Shown here in pieces: positions 47,772 through 63,476 of a stretch of DNA of 64,000 nucleotides. Source of the DNA: Plotosus lineatus (Eukaryota; Chordata; Actinopteri; Siluriformes; Plotosidae); the NCBI GenBank assembly GCA_024760905.1, contig CM045732.1, positions 56,230,496 through 56,294,495 of the forward strand, written 5' to 3'. A program made the translations under genes and the position numbers. Every line of letters begins with the position of its first letter. The stretch's first letter is position 1. Below the pieces are notes generated by a model that saw nothing but the letters and a program-made list of their open reading frames with translations, ran no database searches and had not been told where the DNA came from.

Positions 47772-48661
47772 TTATGTGCCTAAATAACAACATCCCCTTC
47801 GGCGAAGAATTTCAAAGATCTCGGCAATACACAGAAACACAGTGATGATGGTAAATACGTACATTGCACTGAGGAATATTGTCTTTTCAAAGTACTCTGG
47901 AACCATACACTTGGTTCCATTAAAAGCCCTTTCCAGTGTGCTGGCATCACACATAAACACAGGCTGAACCAGAAATCCAAAGAGATGGCTCTGCAACCAA
48001 AATGCTGCCACCTCCAGGATCAGCCGTAAAATTACAGAGATTATATAAAAAACTGTGTTGATAGTTTGTTCAAGAATGTCCTCCTTTTCCATGTTTTTAC
48101 ATGCTGCATAAAGATGGAACACAGCTCCTGGTACAAGAACGGTTACAAGCTGTAAGGCCCAAAATACCTATCAGAGGTATTAGAAGAAATAAATACTTTA
48201 TTTAAAAACACAGGCGTACTTGTGCACAGGTGTTAAATGTTTAAAACATGTGCTGGTAAAGGGTACCTGAGGTGTGACTGGTCGAAACTGGTTGTAACAG
48301 AAGACATTTAGGTCCCTCCGGTCAGGGAGACAGCTGAAGTGAAGAGCCTCATTACCATAAACTGCAAATCCCAGAACCCCCAGGAAAAACATTCGAACAG
48401 AGCCAAAGAACAGGGTGTGGAATTGACCAATCACAGTGGGTGGCCGGAGCTGACGTAGACGATATAAAACACAGAACCACAAAAATCCTTTAACATGCAA
48501 GAACCTTATAAATACTGTTGATTTTAAACATTCCCTCACCAAAATCATTATAAATCATGTAAAATACTTTAAATAATGCATTGAAAGAAAAGCTAACGTC
48601 AACTAAGGTCAGGATTACTTACAAATCCCTCATAGAAGTTCTTTATGTAGTTTAATGACAT
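47772..48661 (-). CDS. gje1: Gap junction epsilon-1 (connexin 23-like), three exons
   Basis: Exons on the minus strand: 48623-48661 (13 codons, MSLNYIKNFYEGF), 48267-48449 and 47772-48167, totalling 205 aa, the same as human GJE1. Junctions are phase 0 with GT/AG sites. Connexins form hexameric hemichannels in the plasma membrane; this member is linked to lens and other tissues. Four hydrophobic segments are visible: TLFFGSVRMFFLGVLGFAVY, ALQLVTVLVPGAVFHLYAA, a third around VFYIISVILRLILEVAAFWL, and SAMYVFTIITVFLCIAEIF. Extracellular loops carry only two cysteines each (FSC...FCYNQF and FMC...KCMVPE) rather than the usual three, a known mark of this connexin. Identity as GJE1 is strengthened by lying next to hivep2. 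No lesion was seen. The poly(A) site was not assigned. Confidence 0.95.
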
Positions 48662-50152
48662 GATTTTTTTCTATATTCTGTAAATTCGGGTACTCTGTGG
48701 AGCTTAGCCTTCATGGCCGAACTCTGGCTTTTGTAAAGCTCTAACTAACACTCTGCTGGTCTGGGTGACCTTTCGGCTGAGGAAAAACCCCTGCCAATGC
48801 ATATTTCCCTTTCATCTTTAGTCATACACAAAAAGACCGAGCATGTGGTCCACACATAATCCCCATTTAACTCTTGTCAGCAGAAAAAATGCCCATGAGA
48901 AAAAACAAACAATTAAAAGACTGTATTAGAAGTATTAAGGTAAAAATTTAATTCAATTAATTGTCGAAAGTGATTTGTTTATTAATTCCTTAGAAAACTG
49001 TAATGTTATAAATTGACTCAAGCCGTTTATACCATTAATAACCCAAATAAAAAAGGGACTTTATTTTGAAAGGGAACTTTAATAGTTTTGTAATTTGTAT
49101 ACTACTGATAAACCATGTCATTCCTGCAGCTGTGCATTTGCTGTGTTAAAAGATGAAGCGAGATTATACAATTCTGTTATTGTTCTGGTTAAGTTTGAAG
49201 TTTGAGAGTGAACATACCAGCCCTGGTGAAGAGTTACTGCTTCTTTCCATTCAGCTCTGAATTACCATAGCTCATCTCAGAATTTTTTGTTGTTGTTGAG
49301 CAAATAAATGTTCCAGTGTGTTTTTTTCCCCAAGCGAACAATATTACTCTGTAAAAATTTAGGATTCCACAAGACACAATAATCGGTGACTTGATATCCA
49401 AGTGGTGGTATTTTCGGTTCAGAGCAGAGGCTCGTGTTGTACAAGTACAGTATCCCAACCTAACAGAGGAGCAAATGGCACTTTATTAAAAGCTCCTTTC
49501 ACAAAGTGGTTAATGCTGTGTAGGTCAAAATAACAACAATGGCTGCCTTGATTGTTTCACACCAATGCTAACACATCAGTATGAAAAATAGCAGCTATTT
49601 AATATATGGAAATACAAACTCCTTGAATTAAAAATGTGTTTATTGTATTTAAAGGAAAAAGTAATGGTGACAGACATAACTTTATAAACACATTTTTTAA
49701 CTTACTTATAATGTGCCACTCTGTATGCAGATATTTCTATAAAACTCCTATATCGTCACGAGTAGCCTACATTTTCAAATGTATTTCATCCACTACAATG
49801 CAAAAAAATACACTGATAACACACCAATGCAGAGTTGCAATGTAATAAAATAATAATCTGATTATATACACGGAAATAGTAACGTGTATTATATAATTTC
49901 ACCAGAAACTGAATCTGCTGATGCTTTCTGTTTATGTTTTCCTTATCTTAGTGCATTCATAAAAGTCAATTCAAAGGCTTTCATTTGCTTTAAAGACTAA
50001 AATTTTGAAATCACAAAATTTCATAATGATGATGATTATATAGTAAGAAAGAACCTATTAAATAATGCCTGTTTTGTGTTTTCTGTGGATCACAAGGGAT
50101 GTCATAGGTAGTTTTTCCCAGTCTCCAGTGCTGGCACTCAACAATATCTAGA

Positions 50153-50154
<2 letters not shown>
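48662..50154. other. Intergenic region upstream of gje1
   Basis: It should contain the gje1 promoter and any 5' non-coding exon. I see no coding exon or mobile element. Short open frames here lack similarity. Confidence 0.4.
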
Positions 50155-50216
<62 letters not shown>

Positions 50217-50245
50217 AGACTTGAACACACACACACACACATTAA
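50151..50245. repeat. (GT)n(TA)n and (CA)n microsatellites at the left edge of the RTE copy
   Basis: GTGTGTGT followed by a TA run to 50213, then a CA run at 50226-50241 just before the LINE leader. GT and TA runs reappear directly after the LINE at 53619-53681, so the insertion seems to have landed in, or duplicated, a GT/TA microsatellite. Confidence 0.8.
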
Positions 50246-51426
50246 CAACGACCGCCATCAGTGCTGTCAACCAACAGGGTGCTGATGGAAATTGGACTAC
50301 TGTTGGTCGAAGACGTCGAAGAAGGAGAGGCGGGAGGCGTGTCGGTAGGCAGAGAGAGAAGAGGAAAGGCATGAGCCTAGGACTGAGAGGAGGGACTTTG
50401 AATGTTGGAACTATCCAAGGAAAAGGCAGAGAACTGGCTGACATGATGCAGAGGAGGAAGGTGGACATACTGTGTGTTCAGGAGACCAGGTGGAAAGGTA
50501 GCAAAGCTAAAAGCTTAGGAGCAGGGTTTAAACTCTTTTATCATGGTGTGGATGGAAAGAGAAATGGAGTCATCTTGAAGGAGGGGTTTGTCAGGAATGT
50601 TCTAAAAGTGAAAAGAGTGTCAGACAGAGTGATGAGTCTCAAGTTAGAAATTGAAGGCCTGATGGTCAATGTTGTTAGTGCTTATGCCCCACAGGCGGGA
50701 TGTGAGCTAGAAGAGAAGGAGAGATTCTGGAGTGAGTTAGATGAAGTGATGCAGAGTATCCCCAGAGGTGAAAGAGTGGTCATTGGGGCAGACTTCAATG
50801 GACATGTTGGTGCAGGCAACAGAGGGGACGAGGAAGTGATGGGAAGGTTTGGTATCCAGGACAGGAACACAGAAGGACAGATGTTGATCGATTTTGCAAA
50901 AAGGATGGGAATGGCTGTGGTGAATACTTTCTTCAAGAAGAAACAGAAGCATAGGGTGACTTATGAAAGCGGAGGTAAGAGCACACAGGTAGACTACATC
51001 TTGTGCAGGCGATGTAATTTGAAGGAAGTCAGTGACTGCAAAGTAGTAGTGGGTGAGAGTGTTGCCAAACAGCATAGGATGGTGGTGTGCAGGATGACGC
51101 TGATGGTGAGAAAGGTGAAAAAGGCAAAGGCAGAGCAGAAGACAAAGTGGTGGAAGCTGAAAAAGGAAGAGTGTCAGGTTATCTTCAAGGAGGTGTTGAA
51201 ACAGGCTTTTGGTAGTCAGGAAGTGCTTCCAGATGACTGGACAACCACAGCCAATGTGATCAGGGAGACCGGTAGGAGAGTACTTGGTGTGTTCTCTGGA
51301 AGGAAAGTAGATAAGGAAACTTGGTGGTGGAATGAGGACGTGCAGGAGTGTGTACAAAAGAAGAGGTTAGCTAAGAAGAAGTGGGACACAGAGAGGACCG
51401 AAGAGAGTAAACAGGAGTACAGGTAG
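50221..51426 (+). pseudogene. RTE endonuclease domain (open part)
   Basis: A ~400-aa frame is open here. It contains a basic leader (GRRRRRRRGGRRVGR), then [50 protein letters not shown] and [19 protein letters not shown], and a final metal-site region near [12 protein letters not shown]. This is an exonuclease-endonuclease-phosphatase fold AP endonuclease. The natural start is uncertain; no ATG precedes MSLGLRGG near 50369 in frame except non-ATG codons. A TAG at 51424 separates it from the linker and reverse transcriptase. Confidence 0.85.
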
Positions 51427-53590
51427 ACACAGCGTAAGGCGAAGGTAGCGGTGTCAAAGGCCAAACAGAGGGCATATGATGACTTGTATGATAGGTTGGA
51501 CAGTAAGGAGGGAGAAAATGATTTATACAGGTTAGCACAGCAGAGAAATAGAGATGGGAAAGACGTGCAGCAAGTTAGAGTGATAAAGGACAGAGAGGGA
51601 AATGTATTGACTGATGACAGAAGTGTGCTGTGAAGATGGAAAGAGTACTTTGAAGAGCTGATGAATGAGGAAAATGAGAGAGAAAAAAGAGTAGAAGAGG
51701 TGACCGTTGAGGACCAGGAAGTAGCAAAGATTAGTAAGGGAGAAGTGAGGAGGGCATTGAAGAGGATGAAGAGTGGAAAGGCAGTTGGCCCTGATGACAT
51801 ACCAGTTGAGGTATGGAAGTGTCTAGGGGAGGTAGCAGTAGATTTTCTGACAAGAATATTCAACAAGGTCTTAGAAAGTGAGCAGATGCCAGAGGAATGG
51901 AGGAGAAGTGTGCTTGTGCCCATTTTTAAGAACAAGGGAGATGTACAGAGTTGTGGCAACCGGTATGGTATGGTAGGCCTCCGTCAATCCCAAAGGACTA
52001 TGGCTGCGCTCTGGCTGGTATCCCAGCTGGTGATACTCCCCAGTGCGCAGAGCCCGGGTAGGGAGTAATGAGGGACAGGCTGTTACCCAAGCAGCAAGTC
52101 CCCCGGAAGGATCCAATGGAAAGGCAAGTGCCGATACGACTGGGTTCCAGTGCCGTTGCAGGAGAGAATTTACGGTCAATTTAGAACAGCCAATTAACCT
52201 ACAGTGCACGTCTTTGGATTGCGGGAGGAAACCCGCACAAGCACGGGTTGTAACATGCACAATGCAAACTCCACACAGAAACGCCCAGGCCGGGAATCGA
52301 ACCCAGGCCTTCTTGCTGTGAGGCAGACGTGCTAACCACTACGCCACCGTGCCGCCCTGTGGCAACTACAGAGGCATAAAGTTGATGAGCCATACAATGA
52401 AGTTATGGGAAAGCATAGTGGAAGCTAGACTAAGGGCAGAGGTCAGCATTTGTGAACAACAGTTTGGTTTCATGCCAAGAAAGAGCACCACAGATGCAGT
52501 GTTTGCTTTGAGGATGTTAATAGAGAAGTACAGAGAAGGTCATTAGGAGCTGCATTGTGCTTTTGTGGATCTGGAGAAAGCATATGACAGGGTGCCGAGA
52601 GAAGAACTGTGGTATTGTATGAGGAAGTCTGGAGTGGCAGAGAAGTATGTTAGAGTGGTGCAGGACATGTATGAGAGATGTAAGACAGTGGTGAGGTATG
52701 CTGTTTGTGTGACAGAAGAGTTCAAGGTGGAGGTGGGACTGCATCAAGGGTCAGCTCTGAGCCCCTTCTTGTTTGCTATGGTGATGGACAGGCTAACAGA
52801 CGAGGTTAGACAAGAATCTCCATGGACTATGATGTTTTCAGATGACATCGTGATCTGTAGTGAGAGCAGAGAACAAGTGGAGGAAAATCTAGAGAGGTGG
52901 AGGTATGCCCTGGAAAGGAGGGGAATGAAGGTTAGTCTCATTAAGACAGAATACATGTGTGTGAACGACAAGGACCCAAGAGGAACTGTAAGGTTACAGG
53001 GGGCAGAGATAAAGAAGGTGGAGGATTTTAAGTACTTAGGCTCAACAATCCAGAGCAATGGAGAGTGTGGAAAAGAGGTGAAGAAGCTCATGCAGGCAGG
53101 TTGGAATGGATGGAGAAAAGTATCCGGTGTGATGTGTGATAGGAGAGTATCGGCAAGAATGAAGGGAAAAGTGTACAAGACGGTGATGAGGCCAGCGATG
53201 TTGTATGGTTTAGAGACAGTGGCCCTGGGGAAAAGACAGGAGTCAGAGTTGGAGGTAGCAGGGATGAAAATGTTGAGGTTCTCTTTGGGAGTAACGAGGA
53301 TGGATAGGATCAGAAACGAGTACATCAGAGGGTCAGCACATGTTAGATGTTTTGGAGACAAAGTCAGAGAGGCTAGATTGAGATGGTTTGGACATGTACA
53401 GAGGAGGGATAGTGAGTATATTGGTAGTAGGATGCTGAGGTTGGAACTACCAGGCAGAAGGCCCAGAGGAAGACCAAAGAGAAGATTTATGGATGTGGTG
53501 AAGGCGGACATGAAGGTCGTTGGAGTAAGAGTAGAAGATGCAGAGGATAGGGAGAGATGGAGGCAGATCATTTGCTGTGGCGACCCCTGA
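51427..53590 (+). pseudogene. RTE reverse transcriptase and C-terminal domain, interrupted
   Basis: The linker is open at 51451-51633. The reverse transcriptase opens at 51661 with [20 protein letters not shown] and is cut by a SINE after QSCGN at 51960. It resumes at 52367 with YRGIKLMSHTMKLWE, stops at 52544, and continues from 52565 to 53590 with [15 protein letters not shown] and [19 protein letters not shown]. The catalytic motif reads FSDD, against FADD in the other copy. The C-terminus has [15 protein letters not shown] and ends GDP before the 3' tail. Confidence 0.88.
51961..52357 (-). mobile_element. tRNA-headed SINE family C nested in the RTE
   Basis: A 9-bp target duplication TGTGGCAAC flanks it (51952-51960 and 52358-52366). 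On the minus strand it begins GGGCGGCACGGTGGCGTAGT with A box TAGTGGTTAGC and B box GGTTCGATTCC, then GTTTCTGTGTGGAGTTTGCA, and ends in a CCATACCATACCG tail. Removing it restores the RT frame across CGNYRG, so it inserted into a working or recently working LINE copy. Confidence 0.9.
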
Positions 53591-53618
53591 AGGGAACAGC
53601 CGAAAGAAAAAGAAGAAG

Positions 53619-53639
53619 TGTGTGTGTGTGTGTGTGTGT

Positions 53640-53681
<42 letters not shown>
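53619..53681. repeat. (TG)n(TA)n microsatellite after the RTE
   Basis: It directly follows the GAAGAAG end of the LINE. From 53682 to 54171 no gene is seen. Confidence 0.9.
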
Positions 53682-53684
<3 letters not shown>

Positions 53685-54171
53685 GTTTTTTATAGCTTTT
53701 GGTATGAATATACAGGTTTCTGCTGTGGGAAGAGATCTCATGACTTGTGTGCCAGGTTCAAAATACACAAAAATATACACCTTTCTGTATATGGGGGCGC
53801 CTACCTACAGACCATTCAGTTGGTGTTGATGTTATGGCTGATCAATGTATAAAGCCTGTTATCTTACAAATTAGTGTTTGCTGGTCAGCTGACCAGACCA
53901 ATTTTGACATTCACCTAAGCAGGTAATGGTTCTTTTGTGACTGTTGGTCCTTGGAAAGACAATCTGAGACTAAAGACATAATTTTTTTGTCCAAATAACT
54001 GAGGTAAATCCTTAAAATAAACCATATTATTGATTTTTTTTTTTTTTTAACTCAGAACTTTGAGAAAGTTTTCCCAATTTCTGCACTAACAGCTTTTATT
54101 GGAGAACAGTCTGACCGAAGGGAACCTTTAGAGCAGCAGCTTCTCAACAACATTATAAATTTTCTTCACAT

Positions 54172-54490
54172 GATTCATTCATTCATTTTCTGAACCGCTT
54201 AATCATAATTAAGGTCACAGGGCCCCTCTTCAGCCGACTCTGGGCAAGGGCAGAGTACTCCCTGGACAGTTTGCCAGATCATCACAGGACAAAAACACAC
54301 TAACAGCTATGCAGCCTACTCTTGATGAAATTCAGCAATGGTTCTTCTCCATGCCTTCTGCCATAGACATGGCTGGCCTTTGATAACACAGTTAGCTGCA
54401 CTGGGATGACAGCAGTGACAACCATTGACTTGAACCCCCAACCTTAGGGTTGGTAATCCAGCAATTTAACACTGAGCCACCATTGCCTAA
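54172..54490 (-). mobile_element. SINE type B
   Basis: It is flanked by TTTCTTCACAT (54161-54171 and 54491-54501), an 11-bp duplication. The minus-strand head is eroded (GGCAATGGTGGCTCAG). The body has CAGCTAACTGTGTTATCAAA and the tail has TTAAGCGGTTCAG plus AAAATGAATGAATGAA. Confidence 0.82.
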
Positions 54491-54501
54491 TTTCTTCACA
54501 T

Positions 54502-55941
54502 TATCATGGCACTAGTTTTAAAGGTAAATTATGTGCCAACATTTTTTTCCTGAATTCCAACAAAATGCTGCTCTTGCAGACAATGAATGAGAGATTTTAT
54601 TGCATTTCACACAAATGGGGAAATGTAAATAAATACATAAATAACCTGCAATCCTTCAGACCAAGCATATAACTACATTATGTTACTTTCCTTGTATGAA
54701 CATTATGGCTTATTTGTATTGACTTTGATGACTTTTTATAAATCAAAACCAATCGGCCCATGAACACAGCAATTTAATTTCATAAATAATCATTCAGTTT
54801 ATTCAGGAATATATAACGTTAATCTGCAAGTAGATTATGTTTTCATTTCATAGTTCTTACTAACAATTTCTCACATTTCAGTACACATTTAAATGAAAGA
54901 CAGCTTTAAATTTTGAAGTACATATTCCAACACTCATGTGCTCAGGAGTGGGTTTGAATAGTGTCCTCCTAGATTATTCTGAGGTCTGCCCATCACAGCT
55001 GCTGTCTTTGCAGGAGCAGCCGCTCAAAACCTTCCTTCAGTCCTTATCTGTCTACTTCATTGCTGCTACTGGTAAGTACTGTTGGAATTCTCTTTTGAAA
55101 TCCAGACACACAACAATACCACTTGCTACAAACATATTTTATAAATGCTGTGATTTTTCCAGTCATCTTTTTGTCATCTCTTATGACAGGATACATTATT
55201 TCTATCAGAGCAATAAAACATGCATGAAGAATGTATATGTTATGATCTAGACTTGCATGCCTCTTTTGTCTAAAAATACGCAATGAAGAGATGTGGCTAA
55301 TATAAAACTAAAACTAGCTGCAGTGTGAAATTAGAAACTGTAATGTGTCGCTATAATCTAGGAAGGATGAAAACTAAAAATGCGATATTCATAAAAAAGG
55401 TCTAGGCACTAGAGAAAATAATAAAATAAAATGAAAAAACATAAAGGATATGATAAATCATGCATAAAGAAATATGCTTTAGAATAATAAGTTGACCATA
55501 TTCAGAAGATCTTAAAATAAACTGCTGGCCTAGAACAGGTGCCATGTTCCATGTGCTATACTTGTGGCGCCAGGGGGTGATCAGCTTGGACAGGTGCTAA
55601 ATTTAACCAAATGAGCAGTGAAAATAAGCAGCATCACTCCAGGGGTAAACAACCTTAAAGTTTCAAACTGTAACCAAAATGTCTTTTAAACGTAATCTGA
55701 ATAAAAACTAACCAGCTTTTAATAGGTCAGGGTTTTTTTTGGTGCTACAAGCTAAGTTGCCACCACCAGCCCCTCTAAAACAAACACTGCATCCTTCAAA
55801 GCCCTTATCTTTACAGAGCTATTCTTGGCATTTGGAGAGCGCAAGAAAACTTTACAGTTGATCAGATACTAGAAAGTATGGGAACTACAAGTCCTAGAAT
55901 AGAAAGAACTACAGTATATCCACAAATACTAGAAAGCATCC
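54502..55941. other. Region 5' of txlnb, possible non-coding exon
   Basis: No coding exon was recognised. A segment ending GCTGCTACTG before GTAAGTACT (donor at about 55071) could be a 5' UTR exon of txlnb, since it is followed by a consensus donor, but there is no independent support. Confidence 0.3.
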
Positions 55942-56267
55942 GGGACAGTGGTGGTCTAGTGGTATAGGGTGCTGGATCGCTGATCCAAAGGTTGGGGGTT
56001 CAAGTCCCACTCTCCACAAGGTTGTCACTGTCCCCCCCAGTATGGCTAACTGGGTTATCAAAGGTGGACCATGTCTCTCACTGTCTATGGTGAGAGGTTC
56101 ATGTAAAAGAACCATTGCTGACTTTCGTAAAGAGTAGGCTGCTAAGTCGTCCCTTGCTAAAAAAGAGTTGTGAGAGGAAGGGCATCCGACATAAAAACCT
56201 CTGCCAAATCAAGATGATTTGCTGTGGTGACTCCTGAGTAAAAGGGAAAAAGCTGAAAGGAAGACAG
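55942..56267 (+). mobile_element. SINE type A, full-length with tRNA-like head
   Basis: A 14-bp duplication ACTAGAAAGCATCC flanks it (55928-55941 and 56268-56281). The head GACAGTGGTGGTCTAGTGGT with GGGGGTTCAAGTCCC gives A- and B-box positions. The body has GGTTATCAAAGG and CTCACTGTCTATGGTGAGAG. The tail GATTTGCTGTGGTGACTCC with AAGCTGAAAGGAAGACAGAC resembles the RTE 3' end. This is the best complete copy of the family here. Confidence 0.9.
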
Positions 56268-56790
56268 ACTAGAAAGCATCCATTATACTGACCTCTGATA
56301 CTGGGCCTTATATCCCTTATAAGTTAAGGAAACTAATGTTTAATGTATATCTCAAATATTTCTTGGCTGCAGGTATCGCTGATGGAAAGGATTCATAGGA
56401 AAATCCCAGCAAGTCTCTACAGTTAGGGGCGACACATTTTTTGGCACAACCTCAAAATTCAGAATTTGCCATATGTGCAGCTGCTGCTCAATAACCGACT
56501 ACAGTTAAATGTAATGATGTAATGACTGATGGAGTACAGTGTTTGAACCTTCACCCCATCCAAGAGCCACTTCATAACACATAGCATGCATTAGTTTCCA
56601 CTCAACCAACCACCAACAGTTCCTGTTACCTGCTTTGCTTCCTGTGTGTATTTTGTTTACTGTAATTGGCTTTAATTCTGCTACTTATTCGTTCACTTTT
56701 TAAATTTGATTTCCATGACTGATTGAACCCTCTGAGACAAGAACAATGAGGTTTTAGTCACCTTTTCTTCTCTTTTCAGTGACTACAAGA

Positions 56791-60851
<4,061 letters not shown>

Positions 60852-60917
60852 GTTTAAACCATGTTGAAAAGGACTTTATCTTTTACTACATACCAAAGAA
60901 GCTCTCATAATTTAACA

Positions 60918-60923
60918 AATAAA
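60918..60923 (+). terminator. txlnb polyadenylation signal
   Basis: AATAAA lies 67 bp after the txlnb stop codon and is followed by a GTGTTTATTTTTTATTT U/GU-rich stretch about 25 bp on, the normal arrangement. Confidence 0.7.
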
Positions 60924-61396
60924 CATGCTGTCCAAGTGAATACAACTAAAAGTGTTTATTTTTTATTTCTTGATACTGGATAACTGGATATAGCTTAATG
61001 TACTGCAAATACTGTATACATCTGCTGAAGAGGTCAGCTGCAATTTATTGCCTGTGAATTTTCACTGAAGTGGTTTCATAATATATTTCCAGAACCTGAC
61101 ACTATACCAAGCCATCCCTCTATAAGTATGTGTGCTACGCATGAACTGTGCTAAAAATATTTCATGGGGCAAGCAAATGGCAAGAAAGTGATGTGTGAGC
61201 TGTTGATAGGGATAAACTGAAAAATCTTTATTATGGTGAAGGTTAAGATTAATTTTTATACTATGAAAAATTAAAAAGTATATTTTGGTCCCAGGACATA
61301 CACTTTAAAATAATTTTGAATACTCTGCCTAGCTCAACAAACAAAAGTTGCACACACACAAATATATATCTATCTCAAATTTTTATTACCCACACA

Positions 61397-61407
61397 CAAA
61401 CACACAG

Positions 61408-61455
<48 letters not shown>
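61397..61455. repeat. (CA)n(TA)n microsatellite
   Basis: It directly precedes the left arm of the inverted repeat. The 470 bp between the txlnb poly(A) signal and this run have no recognised feature. Confidence 0.9.
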
Positions 61456-61458
61456 CCC

Positions 61459-61894
61459 ATTGAATATGCATTTATTGATATTATATACACATATACATGT
61501 ATGTGTATGTCAGTTGGGGCGAGTTGATCCTACCTAGCGTGTGTGTGTATATATATATATATATACACATATACATATATATATACACATTATTATTAGA
61601 TTCTTCTATAATCACCTGAAGAGAGAGGATGGTTTCACCACCCCTCGAAACAGATCCGTAGTGATAAATGGAGTTTCAATAGAAAGTCTTTGTCCTGTCC
61701 TTTTATTTTTGTTTATTTGCTCTACCAAAAAGTATTGAGCACTCTCCTACGGAAGGATCTACTCAGAAAATCCTATATATACATATATATACATATATAT
61801 ATATATATACACACGCTAGGTAGGATCAACTCGCCCCAACTGACATACACATACATGTATATGTGTATATAATATCAATAAATGCATATTCAAT
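61459..61894. repeat. Long, nearly perfect inverted repeat (hairpin)
   Basis: The left arm (61459-~61566) starts ATTGAATATGCATTTATTGA and contains GTCAGTTGGGGCGAGTTGAT. The right arm (~61791-61894) is its reverse complement, ending TCAATAAATGCATATTCAAT. About 80-90 bp of non-simple sequence is identical by eye; the inner ends run into TG/TA microsatellite. The spacer of about 225 bp has GAGAGAGGATGG and CTCGAAACAGATCCG but no coding pattern. It could be a foldback transposon or a recent inverted duplication. Confidence 0.85.
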
Positions 61895-62248
61895 GCTATA
61901 AATAATGCTTATAATAACAATTAAACATTTAAAAAAATAACATAATATATAAATAAAATATAAATACACACACAAACAGATGATATTGCATGAGAAGAAG
62001 ACGACACACATACATACATACATGCACAGATGCAACAATATAAGTAGTTTTGATGGGAGATTTTGGGTTTTTTGTTGGTTTTTTTGCATAATTGGCCTTG
62101 TTTTTGTGGCATTTTCCTTAACTTTTTCACCTATTCTTCCTTAATTTCCTCATGTTTTAGTTCAATGAATATTTATTTAAAAACAAAACAAAAAAACAAC
62201 CACGATGCACTGAAGCCGCATGAATTGAAATGCAAAGTAGCGAGGGAT

Positions 62249-62250
62249 CC

Positions 62251-62300
<50 letters not shown>
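62249..62300. repeat. (CT)n(TA)n microsatellite
   Basis: A short CT run joined to a TA run. The interval 61895-62248 is AT-rich with no gene. Confidence 0.9.
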
Positions 62301-62303
<3 letters not shown>

Positions 62304-62378
62304 TGTGCTTACAGCATGTAATTATAATACCACTGTTTCAACAAACGTAAGTAAAATAACATTTATTTACATCCATTT

Positions 62379-62518
62379 ATACTGCTGGGTGAACAGAGGC
62401 ACACTTGTGGTTAAGACCTTGCCCAAGGGTCTTAGCACAGTGGGGGTCTCACTGGGATTTGAACACACAACCATCCGATCATGAGCCCAGCACCCTAACC
62501 ACTACACCACCGGCCCCA
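62379..62518 (-). mobile_element. SINE family D, 5' part
   Basis: On the minus strand it starts GGGGCCGGTGGTGTAGTGGT, then TGTGTTCAAATCCCAGTGAG and GTGCCTCTGTTCACCCAGCA. It matches the first half of the copy at 25146-25440. From 62519 to 62880 there is only AT-rich sequence and the dusp23 3' end. Confidence 0.8.
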
Positions 62519-62880
62519 GTTGAGGTTATAACCCTACCATTAACAGGATCAGGCAGGACAAATGTCTTTTGAACCATTTTTTATTATACATATATTTATG
62601 ATATGATATCATAAATTATATATATTTTTATATACTGTTTGTATATGCAGTACTGCAAATGTTCGTGAATCACAACTTTCAATTTATGATCTCTTTCTGT
62701 TTCAGAAAATCTTTTTTCAATTCTGTTCTGAAACTTCTACCTTCATCACAGAATTATCAGCTTCATCAGAAAAATAAACTGCTTTATATCGCTTTAATAT
62801 AGCATGTTGACTCGGTCTCTGTAAAAGCAGGACAATTCTTCTAAGAACTTACATTTTATTATTATATGTACATTAACATA

Positions 62881-63447
62881 TCAACATTTATTTTGCTGAT
62901 AGAACTGCACTACCATTTGCTCCTGTTCTCGAGTTTCAATTGAACCATGACGTATCCTTCTAATTTCATTAATGGCGTCAATCCCACTGATTTTTCTTCT
63001 CTTCACCAAATAGCAGGCCAGCATAGTTCCAGTTCTTCCAAAGCCATGCAAACAGTGCACTGCAACCCCCTGATATAAACAAAATCCTTGATTACAAATA
63101 CAAATCTAACATATATTCATATTCAAACATGAATATTAGTATTACACTATAAATTTGATGTTATAGATTTTTTTTACCTCTGATTTTGAATTAGCCTCCT
63201 CCACTATAGATAAGAAACGCTTAATTTGATCAAAGGTGGGAGCACAGAAGTCATGTATTCTGATGTGATGCAAAGTCAACTCTGGACAAGTGTCATGATA
63301 AGCGGGTTTTCTTTCTGACAAAGTGATTAAGTGTTTGATTCCGTTATTCAGTAGAAACTGATAATGGGCTGGCATCCTTGGCATCCCCAGTCCAGCTAAT
63401 TTATGTGGCTCAACCCAAGAAAAGTTGGGAGGTGGAGCAGCTGCCAT
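62881..63447 (-). CDS. dusp23: Dual specificity protein phosphatase 23-like, two coding exons
   Basis: Minus-strand coding exons 63178-63447 (90 codons) and 62881-63069 give 152 aa; human DUSP23 is 150. The junction is phase 0, with GAG/GTAAAA as donor and ATATCAG as acceptor. The protein is a small cytosolic atypical dual-specificity phosphatase that dephosphorylates Tyr and Ser/Thr. The active site is HCLHGFGRT: Cys96 nucleophile, Arg102 phosphate binding, following the HCX5R rule; Asp66 in IRIHDFCAP is the likely general acid. Other family blocks are PNFSWVEPHKLAGLGMPRMP, KHLITLSERKP and SGIDAINEIRRIRHGSIETR. The start at 63447 gives MAAAPPPNFSW; an acceptor at 63475-63476 suggests a separate 5' UTR exon upstream. 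A poly(A)-like AATAAA lies at 62855-62860, close to the stop. Teleosts can have two dusp23 copies; which one this is cannot be told here. Confidence 0.95.
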
Positions 63448-63476
63448 TTTCCTCCACAGGAATCCACGACTGACCT

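Larger units (their letters stand above)
50242..53617 (+). mobile_element. RTE-clade LINE, near full-length, with nested SINE
   Basis: It is collinear with the copy at 18658-21577 but extends further 5' by about 60 bp. It ends CTGTGGCGACCCCTGAAGG, then GAAAGAAAAAGAAGAAG. The coding region is close to intact apart from a few point stops (51424, 51631, 52544) and the SINE insertion at 51961-52357. It lies between gje1 and txlnb. Confidence 0.92.

Noticed and set aside
55942..56030. Possible tRNA genes at SINE heads (also near 52300, 25150, 13200 and 30760)
   Set aside because: Only A/B-box-like sequence is present; no cloverleaf with a proper anticodon arm and acceptor stem could be drawn, and each is joined to a SINE body.
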